Source: Kiritimatiellia bacterium (GTDB lineage Bacteria; Verrucomicrobiota; Kiritimatiellia; SLAD01). Taken from it: 5,736 bases of DNA. Within the stretch, counting starts at the first letter, position 1; each line of letters begins with the position of its first letter. The stretch covers positions 1 through 5,736 of the forward strand of contig SLLF01000113.1 of assembly GCA_007134175.1 (NCBI GenBank). The letters are read 5' to 3'. The position numbers and the translations under genes are program-made. Below are positions 1-5,639 of this stretch, piece by piece. Under the pieces are notes generated by a model. That model was given only the letters and a program-made list of their open reading frames with translations, had not been told where the DNA came from and did no database searches.

Positions 1-1215
1 ACGCATGATACCGCTTCCATGGCGGTGGCGTGCTATATGGCCGGCATTGAAGGCGGAGTGGATGCGATTGATCTCTCGGTCCGTCCGATGGCCTCCGGAA
101 CCTCCCAGCCGGATGTACGCTCCATGTGGCACGCCTTAAAGAATACCGGTTACGAACTGGATGTGGACCATGAAAAGATGCCGGAAATCGAAGCCCTGCT
201 GACGACTGGCTTGGAGGCCTATGAATTCAATCCGGTCACGATTGCCGCTGATGCCCGCGTGGTAAACTTCCCCATGCCGGGTGGAGCGATCGGACCCAAT
301 GTGCACATGATGGATTCTGCGGGGATCCTCGACCGCTATGGTGACGTGTTGGCCGAATTCCCGGTAGTGGTCAAAGCCGGCGGTGCCTGGACCAGTGTCA
401 CGCCGGGCAGTCAACAGTATTGGCTGCAAGCCTTCAATAACGTGTTGCATGGGCGCTGGAAAAAGATAGACGCCGGCTATGGCCGGTCCGTACTGGGCTA
501 TTTCGGCAAGCCTCCGCTGCCGCCTGACCCCGAAGTGGTCAAGATCGCTGGAACGCAATTGGAGCTGCCGCCTTTCGACGGCGACCCACTCGAGGAAGCG
601 CCCGATTCGCTGGCAGCGGCCAAGACGGCCTTGGCCGAGCGCGACTTATCGCTAACCGACGAAAATATCTTCCTGGTGGCCTCGGCGATCGTGCCGGGCA
701 AGAATATGGAACTCAACGAGGGTATCCGCCTGCTGACCGGGAAAAGCCGGGTAAACTTGCCGCTAAAGAAAGGTGACGAAAAATCCACAGGGAAAGCGGA
801 AAAGCCCGCTGCACCTGTTACCGCCAGCCCTGCGGTGACCTCGTTGGCCACCCCTATCACCACGCGGTGCACGGTGGTCGAAGGCAAGCACCAGCGGGTC
901 TTTTCCATCACCATCGAACCTCCTGCCGGTGGCGTGCCCCTCCCCCGGCAGGACGCCCCGCCTCCCGCAGGGCCCACGCAACAAAACGAGGAAGCTACAC
1001 CTGTGTACTCACCGTTCGAGGGGAAAGTCGAACTGGTTGATGTCTACGTGCATGTCGGCGATCAGGTCAGCAAGGGACAGGTGGTGGCGGCGGTTGAAGC
1101 GATGAAGGCCAAACACGACGTCCTGGCACCGCGCGACGGCAGGGTGACGGATGTGGCGGCGACCGTGGGCAATGAAGTCACCGGCTTCAAACCCATCCTG
1201 TTCATCGGAGATTAA
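1..1215 (+). CDS. oadA: Oxaloacetate decarboxylase alpha subunit / pyruvate carboxylase subunit B-like, 3' part (5' end outside window)
   Basis: The reading frame is open from base 1 and begins inside a carboxyltransferase (PYC_OADA) domain. Residues 1-5, T-H-D-T-A, match the metal-binding segment of that TIM barrel, so the real start lies upstream and the ATG at 19 is internal. Visible parts, numbered from base 1: rest of the carboxyltransferase domain with T-S-Q-P at 34-37 and P-G-G at 93-95; a helical domain to about 255; an Ala/Pro/Thr-rich linker with a small beta segment, about 256-335; a C-terminal biotinyl domain, about 336-404, with E-A-M-K-A and biotin-accepting K369 (bases 1105-1107). 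Known role of the family: transfer of the carboxyl group of oxaloacetate to biotin, giving pyruvate, at the cytoplasmic face of a sodium pump. The adjacent beta subunit supports a decarboxylase over a pyruvate carboxylase. Odd points: alanine follows the biotinyl Met-Lys, and the segment after P-G-G is A-I-G-P-N-V-H-M-M rather than the usual form with Asn and Gln. Confidence 0.88.
   Translation, partial: THDTASMAVACYMAGIEGGVDAIDLSVRPMASGTSQPDVRSMWHALKNTGYELDVDHEKMPEIEALLTTGLEAYEFNPVTIAADARVVNFPMPGGAIGPNVHMMDSAGILDRYGDVLAEFPVVVKAGGAWTSVTPGSQQYWLQAFNNVLHGRWKKIDAGYGRSVLGYFGKPPLPPDPEVVKIAGTQLELPPFDGDPLEEAPDSLAAAKTALAERDLSLTDENIFLVASAIVPGKNMELNEGIRLLTGKSRVNLPLKKGDEKSTGKAEKPAAPVTASPAVTSLATPITTRCTVVEGKHQRVFSITIEPPAGGVPLPRQDAPPPAGPTQQNEEATPVYSPFEGKVELVDVYVHVGDQVSKGQVVAAVEAMKAKHDVLAPRDGRVTDVAATVGNEVTGFKPILFIGD
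1207..1210 (+). promoter_or_regulatory. Ribosome binding site of oadB (GGAG)
   Basis: GGAG lies six bases before the ATG at 1217, inside the last codons of the upstream gene. It fixes the beta-subunit start at 1217 over the in-frame upstream ATG at 1151, which has no comparable site and would add 22 residues overlapping the biotinyl domain. Confidence 0.7.
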
Positions 1216-1216
1216 T

Positions 1217-2368
1217 ATGCAGGTGCTGTTCGAATTGTTCAACAATGCCGGCTTCCTGCATTTGACGTGGTCGCATGCCCTCATGTTGTTGCTGGCCGGC
1301 ACCATGATCTTTCTGGGCATTTACAAGAAATACGAACCCCTGCTGCTGGTGCCAATTGGGTTCGGGGCACTGATGGCCAATCTCCCATTGGCGGCCATGA
1401 GCGCCAGCAGCACGTTTGTGGCAGAAGACGGCCGCGTTCCACTCCTGCAACTGATATACGACGCGGGCATTCGCACGGAGCTGCTCCCCCCGCTCATTTT
1501 TATGGGGGTGGGTGCGTTGACGGATTTCCGCCCGCTCTTGAGCCGCCCCATCACCCTGCTGCTGGGCGCAGCCGCGCAGATTGGCATCTTCATGGCAGCG
1601 CTAGGTGCCTACGCCTTGTTTGGCTTCACCGCGCAGGAATCGGCGGCCATCGGCATCATCGGTGGCGCGGACGGCCCCACTTCGATCTTTCTGACCGCTA
1701 TTCTGGCCCCCCACTTGCTGGGGGCGGTGGCAATTGCCGCCTACACCTATATGGCGTTGCTCCCCATCATTCAGCCGCCTATCCTGCGGCTCCTGACGAC
1801 GTCCCGCGAAAGGGCCATCGATATGCCGCAGGCAAGGCCGGTCTCCCAGGCGGCGGTCATTATTTTCCCGATCGCGATAGCGGCCCTTGTCTCCTTGGCC
1901 ATCCCGCCTAGTGCGCCGTTGGTCGGCATGCTGATGTTCGGAAACTTGCTGCGCGAGTCACGGGTTACCGACCGCCTCAGCAAGACCGCCGGGGGGCCAC
2001 TGATCAATATCGTCACCATCTTCCTTGGCCTGGTCATTGGCGGCACCATGACGGGCAGCGATTTCTTACAAGCACAAACGCTCTTTATCATGATTCTCGG
2101 GGTGGTGGCGTTTGTTTTTAGTACTGCCGGGGGTATTCTCTTCGCCAAGGTGCTGAACCTGCTGCTGCCCCGCACCAAACAAATCAATCCCTGTATCGGC
2201 GCTGCCGGTGTCTCCGCCGTACCCATTGCGGCTCGCGTGGTCCAGCAGTTTGTGTCCGAGAAAACAATGGGCCGGGTTAATCCCTTAATGGCGGCCATGG
2301 GGCCGAATGTGGCCGGGGTCATCGGATCTGCTGTTGCGGCCGGTGTATTCCTCGCCTTGTTGCATTAA
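1217..2368 (+). CDS. oadB: Sodium-pumping decarboxylase beta subunit (OadB/GcdB/MmdB family)
   Basis: This 383-aa, very hydrophobic protein has many membrane helices. It is the membrane subunit that decarboxylates carboxybiotin and couples this to Na+ export. The family signature G-G-A-D-G-P-T is at 149-155, followed by A-Y-T-Y-M-A-L at 175-181 and by N-P-C-I-G-A-A-G-V-S-A at 324-334; the conserved G-P-N-V-A-G-V-I-G-S-A-V-A-A-G is at 362-376. Residues reported as important in Klebsiella OadB (D203, Y229, N373, G377, S382, R389, from memory) line up by spacing with D152, Y178, N324, G328, S333 and R340, so the pump should be active. The length is nearer to the glutaconyl-CoA and methylmalonyl-CoA enzymes than to the roughly 433-aa Klebsiella protein; the difference lies before D152. 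The upstream stop is one base away, so translation is probably coupled. The partner's OADA-type transferase favours oxaloacetate as substrate; this protein alone does not decide that. Confidence 0.93.
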   Translation: MQVLFELFNNAGFLHLTWSHALMLLLAGTMIFLGIYKKYEPLLLVPIGFGALMANLPLAAMSASSTFVAEDGRVPLLQLIYDAGIRTELLPPLIFMGVGALTDFRPLLSRPITLLLGAAAQIGIFMAALGAYALFGFTAQESAAIGIIGGADGPTSIFLTAILAPHLLGAVAIAAYTYMALLPIIQPPILRLLTTSRERAIDMPQARPVSQAAVIIFPIAIAALVSLAIPPSAPLVGMLMFGNLLRESRVTDRLSKTAGGPLINIVTIFLGLVIGGTMTGSDFLQAQTLFIMILGVVAFVFSTAGGILFAKVLNLLLPRTKQINPCIGAAGVSAVPIAARVVQQFVSEKTMGRVNPLMAAMGPNVAGVIGSAVAAGVFLALLH

Positions 2369-2382
2369 GTCGCTCTGCCGTC

Positions 2383-2410
2383 TTGGAATACCAGCCGTTT
2401 TGCGTATAAT
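2383..2410 (+). promoter_or_regulatory. Predicted sigma70-type promoter for the 184-aa membrane-anchored gene
   Basis: TTGGAA (2383-2388, four of six consensus bases) is followed after 16 bp by a perfect TATAAT (2405-2410). Transcription would begin near 2417, about 23 bases before the ATG at 2440. The gap after oadB is otherwise featureless and shows no hairpin plus T-run, so readthrough from oadAB is also possible. The call rests on sequence match only. Confidence 0.6.
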
Positions 2411-2426
2411 GACGGCCGGATGCAAC

Positions 2427-2432
2427 AGGGGA
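2427..2432 (+). promoter_or_regulatory. Ribosome binding site (AGGGGA)
   Basis: The purine-rich AGGGGA is seven bases before the ATG at 2440. It supports this start and argues against the overlapping frame that opens at 2307. Confidence 0.6.
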
Positions 2433-2439
2433 CTAAACA

Positions 2440-2994
2440 ATGAAGAAGACGATACTGGCTATCATTATCCTGGTGGTGGCGTGGTTGTGCTGGGACTTCA
2501 TACAGCACGGCGAGTCAACGGTGATCACCCCGGAACGCGTGGACAGGGTCTTGCGCCGCGAGCGCGAGGCAGATCGCGCCGCCGACCCGGACGATCCCGC
2601 CACGGTGGCCGCTTCGTATCGGCGTTCCCTCGAGCTTTTTTTGGCCCAGTTGGATCAGCCGTTAGCGGCCGGCCCGGCCGATCAGCGGGCGGCACTGGAT
2701 GGATTGCAAGACCGGCTGGCGCGCGAGGCTACCCAAGGTCCGCTGCCACCGGATGAGGCACGCGTGGCGCACCAGCTTGTCGGACGACTGAAGCACCTTA
2801 ACGGGTTACGCCAGCAACATGCACAGGCCTATGCCTCGACCAGTGACCGACCGCTAAGCTCGTTTGGGGGGGCGGACCGGGCACGGCAAGCCCGCACTTT
2901 TCAACTCGAACAACACGAAGAGCGCTGGCAGGAACTGCTGGCCGAACACCGCGCCGTCATTCAGCGCGAACTGAGGCAACTACCAGCCAACTAA
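2440..2994 (+). CDS. Hypothetical single-pass membrane-anchored protein, 184 aa
   Basis: I do not recognise this protein. It begins M-K-K-T and has one strongly hydrophobic helix at about residues 4-21 (I/L/V-rich, with Trp15, Cys17 and Trp18). No lipobox or clear signal-peptidase site is visible, so it is probably a signal anchor with the rest outside the cytoplasmic membrane. From about residue 30 on it is highly charged and Arg/Glu/Ala/Gln-rich, predicted mostly alpha-helical. The segment 35-60 and the C-terminal part from about 145 to 180 could form coiled coils. There is no catalytic motif and no cysteine beyond residue 17. A good promoter and ribosome site precede it, and gltX starts 34 bases after its stop. 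It is not the decarboxylase gamma subunit in any obvious way: that protein is usually about 80-100 aa with a Pro-rich, His-ended tail. Coding is well supported (start signals, membrane helix, tight spacing); function is unknown. Confidence 0.75.
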   Translation: MKKTILAIIILVVAWLCWDFIQHGESTVITPERVDRVLRREREADRAADPDDPATVAASYRRSLELFLAQLDQPLAAGPADQRAALDGLQDRLAREATQGPLPPDEARVAHQLVGRLKHLNGLRQQHAQAYASTSDRPLSSFGGADRARQARTFQLEQHEERWQELLAEHRAVIQRELRQLPAN

Positions 2995-3015
2995 CCCCCC
3001 ATGCATCACCCCTGT

Positions 3016-3019
3016 GGAA
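3016..3019 (+). promoter_or_regulatory. Likely ribosome binding site of gltX (GGAA)
   Basis: GGAA is nine bases before the ATG at 3029. The alternative in-frame GTG at 3014 overlaps this site and has only a C-rich run before it. GluRS proteins normally begin a few residues before the R-F-A-P-S-P-T-G motif, which fits 3029. The site is weak. Confidence 0.5.
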
Positions 3020-3028
3020 TTACAGACC

Positions 3029-4336
3029 ATGATCCGTACGCGCTTTGCTCCCAGTCCGACCGGAAATGTTCATATCGGCAATATCCGCGCGGCCCTCTAT
3101 AACTGGCTGTTCGCGCGTCATCAGCAAGGGCAGTTTCTATTACGCATCGAGGACACTGATCGCGAGCGGTCCACCCCGGAAGCCGTGCAGACGGTGCTGG
3201 CCGCTATGGAGTGGCTCGGCCTGACGCCGGACGAACCACCGGTTTATCAATCGCAGCGGCGCACCGCACACTTGACAGCAGCTCAACAGTTACTCGAGTC
3301 GGGACATGCCTACAAACAGGATAAAGGAGCCACCGGCAAGGGGGAAGCGATTCTGTTCCGTATGCCGGGTCAGGAAAGTCAATTTACCGATCTAGTCAAA
3401 GGGCCGCTGCGCAAAGCCGCAAAGGATATGACGGACTTCGTCATCGTCCGCTCCGACGGGGCGCCGGTTTTTCATCTTGCCAACGTGGTGGACGATATTC
3501 ACATGAACGTCACCCATGTGATCCGCGGCGACGACCACACGGAAAACACCTTTCGCCACATCGCGTTATACCAGGCCTTGGACGCGCCGGTGCCGGCCTT
3601 CGCCCATTTACCGATGATCGTCAACGCGCAAGGCAAACCCTACGCCAAACGTGACGGCGACGCCTTTGTCGGCGATTTCCGATCAAATGGATACTTGCCA
3701 GAAGCCTTGCTTAATTACTTGGCGCTGCTGGGTTGGTCGCCGGGGGATGATCGCGAAGTACTGACGCCGGACGAACTGGTAGCCGCCTTTGATCTCGACC
3801 GGGTTCAAGCGTCGGCGGCACAGTTTGATCTGCGCAAACTCGAATGGATCAATGGCGAGCACCTGAGGAAATTGCCGCGCACCACGCACCGCGAGCACTA
3901 CCGGCGGGCCATTCCCCAGGCCGACCGCGATCCGGCCTATTTAGACGCGGTTATCGCGGTCATGGAAGACCGCATCAAGAAGTGGAGCGACATCCCGATT
4001 ATGGCAGGCTTTTTCTTCTCAGAAGACTATCCGTATGATGAAAAGGCTGTCCAGAAGCGGCTGCATAGAACAGGCGCGCTGGAGCTACTGGGGGCGCTGC
4101 GCGAGGCACTGGCCCAATGTGATCCGTTCAGCGAGGAGACAACCGAAGCGACGTTGCGCGCCCTGGTGACTGCGCGTGGGGTAAAGCCCGCGGATTGCAT
4201 CCACCCGCTGCGTATCGCGGTATCGGGCCTGCCCTTTGGCCCTAGTCTTTTCGCGATGCTGGTCGTACTGGGTCGTGACCGGGTCCTGCAACGAATCGAC
4301 CGCACATGTAACCGGTTCGCGCCGGGGAAGGAGTAA
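3029..4336 (+). CDS. gltX: Glutamate--tRNA ligase (class I), compact form
   Basis: This cytoplasmic enzyme charges tRNA(Glu) with glutamate using ATP. From the ATG at 3029 it has 435 residues. The N-terminal R-F-A-P-S-P-T-G-N-V-H-I-G-N (5-18) is the GluRS form of the HIGH signature. L-L-R-I-E-D-T-D-R-E-R (37-47), V-T-H-V-I-R-G-D-D-H (161-170) and the glutamine-rich substrate-pocket region follow. The second signature reads G-K-P-Y-A-K-R-D-G-D (202-211) where most GluRS have K-L-S-K-R-H-G. The anticodon-binding alpha-helical part runs from about 280 to 435 and ends with the usual G-P-S-L-F and L-G-R-D-R-V-L segments. Between Y95 and about 106 the usual zinc-binding insertion (C-x-C...C-x-H type) is missing, which accounts for much of the shortness against 470-500 aa. 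It probably shares a transcript with the flanking genes: 34 bases from the one before, one base to mrp. Non-discriminating charging of tRNA(Gln) cannot be judged from sequence alone. Confidence 0.93.
   Translation: MIRTRFAPSPTGNVHIGNIRAALYNWLFARHQQGQFLLRIEDTDRERSTPEAVQTVLAAMEWLGLTPDEPPVYQSQRRTAHLTAAQQLLESGHAYKQDKGATGKGEAILFRMPGQESQFTDLVKGPLRKAAKDMTDFVIVRSDGAPVFHLANVVDDIHMNVTHVIRGDDHTENTFRHIALYQALDAPVPAFAHLPMIVNAQGKPYAKRDGDAFVGDFRSNGYLPEALLNYLALLGWSPGDDREVLTPDELVAAFDLDRVQASAAQFDLRKLEWINGEHLRKLPRTTHREHYRRAIPQADRDPAYLDAVIAVMEDRIKKWSDIPIMAGFFFSEDYPYDEKAVQKRLHRTGALELLGALREALAQCDPFSEETTEATLRALVTARGVKPADCIHPLRIAVSGLPFGPSLFAMLVVLGRDRVLQRIDRTCNRFAPGKE
4328..4333 (+). promoter_or_regulatory. Ribosome binding site of mrp (AAGGAG)
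   Basis: A near-perfect AAGGAG sits in the last codons of gltX, four bases before the ATG at 4338. It sets the mrp start and rules out the in-frame ATG at 4236 that would overlap gltX by about 100 bases. Confidence 0.75.
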
Positions 4337-4337
4337 A

Positions 4338-5459
4338 ATGCCGCCTCATAAACGTCCCAACCCGCTAATTGATAAAGCGCCCGGTTTACAGCAGGTCCGC
4401 CACCTGCTGGCGGTATCCAGTTGCAAAGGCGGGGTGGGCAAATCAACAGTAGCCGTCAATCTCGCCGGGGCCTTGCAGCAGCAGGGTTGCCGGGTGGGGT
4501 TGTTCGACGCCGACGTGTACGGTCCCAGTCTGCCGACCATCGTGCGACCGGAGAAGACCGACCTGTTCAGCCGTAGTGAATTAATTGTGCCCCTGGAATA
4601 CGAGGGACTGAAGTTGATGTCGTTCGGTTTCGTCCCTACTGCGCAGGGAGGAAGCGGGGCTGCTATTATGCGTGGCCCGATGGTGACCCAGGTCATCAAC
4701 CAGTTGCTGACAGGAACGGACTGGGGCGCATTGGACTATCTGGTCATTGACATGCCGCCCGGCACCGGCGACGTGCAATTGACGTTGACGCAGTTGATCC
4801 CGTTGACCGCCGCCATCATTGTTACCACCCCGCAGGAATTGAGTTTCGTCGATGTGGTCAAGGGCATTCAGATGTTTCAAAAGCTGAAAGTGCCGACCAT
4901 TGCCGTGGTCGAAAATATGGCCTATTATGAATGTCCGCAATGCGGTGAGCGGGATTACCTGTTCGGTCCGGGTGTGCGTCAGCGCTTGGTCAAGCAGTTC
5001 GGCATTCAGAACGCTTTTGAAATTCCGCTCTGGAAGGCGTTATCCCAAACCGGAGATGAAGGGCGGCCCTTGATATTTGCCGATCCCGTACACGCGATTT
5101 CGCAGACATTCGGTAATCTAGCGCAGGCCGCGCGGAGGGAAATAGAGGAGCTGCAGTGCAACAGGGACGCTCCCGCCGCCCGCTTTGTAATCGGGCGCGG
5201 GGTGGTGGTGACTTGGCCGGATGGACGCGAGCAGGACATTGATCCGGCGACGCTCAGGCGGCGCTGCCAGTGCGCCCGCTGCGTGGACGAGCAAACCGGG
5301 CAACCGCTGCTGGATCCGGCGGCGGTGGCGGATGACATTTACCCCACCGATTTGCACCCCATGGGGAACTACGCCGTAGCGGTCCATTGGAGTGATGGCC
5401 ATGACGCCTCGATCTACCCGTACGACCTGCTGGCCTCCTTAGCCAACGATTCACCCTAA
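4338..5459 (+). CDS. mrp: Mrp/ApbC-family iron-sulfur cluster carrier ATPase fused to a C-terminal DUF971 domain
   Basis: This 373-aa cytoplasmic P-loop ATPase belongs to the Mrp/NBP35 group, which binds a bridging [4Fe-4S] cluster between two subunits and passes it to target proteins. The deviant Walker A C-K-G-G-V-G-K-S-T is at 29-37, F-D-A-D-V-Y-G-P-S at 56-64, M-R-G-P-M at 111-115, V-I-D-M-P-P-G-T-G-D at 136-145, and the cluster-binding C-P-Q-C at 199-202 follows V-E-N-M-A-Y. The usual N-terminal DUF59 (MIP18-like) domain is absent: only about 22 residues precede the first strand. Residues about 282-365 form a DUF971 / GBBH-like N-terminal domain (W-P-D-G 293-296, C-Q-C-A-R-C 310-315, G-N-Y-A-V 343-347, W-S-D-G-H 351-355). 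C310, C312, C315 and H355 copy the spacing of the zinc ligands in gamma-butyrobetaine hydroxylase (C38, C40, C43, H82, from memory; last step 40 versus 39). Chloroplast HCF101 also carries a DUF971 after Mrp but keeps DUF59. The gene is one base after gltX, so coupled translation is likely. Confidence 0.93.
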   Translation: MPPHKRPNPLIDKAPGLQQVRHLLAVSSCKGGVGKSTVAVNLAGALQQQGCRVGLFDADVYGPSLPTIVRPEKTDLFSRSELIVPLEYEGLKLMSFGFVPTAQGGSGAAIMRGPMVTQVINQLLTGTDWGALDYLVIDMPPGTGDVQLTLTQLIPLTAAIIVTTPQELSFVDVVKGIQMFQKLKVPTIAVVENMAYYECPQCGERDYLFGPGVRQRLVKQFGIQNAFEIPLWKALSQTGDEGRPLIFADPVHAISQTFGNLAQAARREIEELQCNRDAPAARFVIGRGVVVTWPDGREQDIDPATLRRRCQCARCVDEQTGQPLLDPAAVADDIYPTDLHPMGNYAVAVHWSDGHDASIYPYDLLASLANDSP

Positions 5460-5639
5460 ACTCCCGCTCCACAAGACCGCGGGGGCCGCACAGATGCAGC
5501 CAATGGACCGGCATCCCGCCGGGCAATGCGGGTTAGCGCGCCGTACGTCCAGATCAATGCCGTCCAAGGCCTTAGTGGTGCTTTCCCCTCTGCCGTAGTA
5601 CCGCTTGACTCCCAATGCCCGAATGACAATGTCTTTCAT
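5451..5639 (-). pseudogene. Truncated ABC-transporter ATPase (LolD/MacB type), N-terminal fragment
   Basis: Read on the reverse strand from the ATG at 5639-5637, residues 1-34 match the first strands of LolD/MacB/FtsE-like ATPases. The tyrosine-rich K-R-Y-Y-G-R-G-E (12-19) is the A-loop region, and K-A-L-D-G-I-D-L-D-V-R-R (23-34) is the strand just before the segment that leads to Walker A. In an intact protein G-E-F and then G-P-S-G-S-G-K-S-T should follow. Instead, below about 5538, the frame gives an unrelated Cys/Ala/Pro-rich stretch and stops at 5451-5453, inside the antisense of mrp. No other frame restores a P-loop, so this is not a simple frameshift. The fragment cannot bind ATP. The original product would have powered lipoprotein release or macrolide/peptide export with a partner permease. 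The homologous part is 5538-5639; the rest of the open frame is probably meaningless. Confidence 0.6.
5460..5537. other. Hairpin-prone spacer between mrp and a broken ABC gene
   Basis: This stretch lies between the mrp stop and the point where recognisable ABC-ATPase sequence ends on the reverse strand. It can form GCGG/CCGC (5479-5482 with 5486-5489, three-base loop). It can also form CCCGC/GCGGG (5515-5519 with 5528-5532) or, competing with that, GCATCCC (5511-5517) paired with GGG plus ATGC (5521-5523, 5526-5529). No T-run follows any of these, so an intrinsic terminator is not supported. No tRNA, known RNA or insertion-sequence end is recognisable. It may be foreign sequence at a deletion junction. 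Confidence 0.3.

Noticed and set aside
136..984. Three reverse-strand open frames opposite the decarboxylase alpha gene (136-558, 498-977, 763-984)
   Set aside because: They lie antisense to a well-supported frame, have no recognisable motifs, and arise from its GC-rich codon pattern and Ala/Pro-rich linker.
1267..1911. Forward open frame inside oadB in another reading frame
   Set aside because: It has His/Arg/Gly-rich composition typical of an off-frame translation, and lies fully within a strongly conserved membrane protein gene.
2307..2756. Forward open frame spanning the oadB end and the start of the 184-aa gene
   Set aside because: It crosses the promoter, has low-complexity Arg/Gly-rich sequence and no ribosome site. 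The 2440 frame has better start signals and a membrane helix.
2440..2994. Decarboxylase gamma subunit (OadG)
   Set aside because: The protein is too long, its tail is charged and helical, and it lacks a Pro-rich region and terminal histidines. A single membrane helix is not enough.
3001..3013. ATGCAT palindrome and C-run as a terminator or operator before gltX
   Set aside because: It is six bases long with no loop, stem or T-run, so chance is a sufficient explanation.
4236..4337. N-terminal extension of Mrp from the ATG at 4236
   Set aside because: It would overlap gltX by about 100 bases and adds no DUF59 sequence. The AAGGAG before 4338 sets the start.
5460..5540. tRNA, integron attachment site or intrinsic terminator
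   Set aside because: There is no T-loop sequence or cloverleaf, no recognisable core site, and no T-run after any stem.
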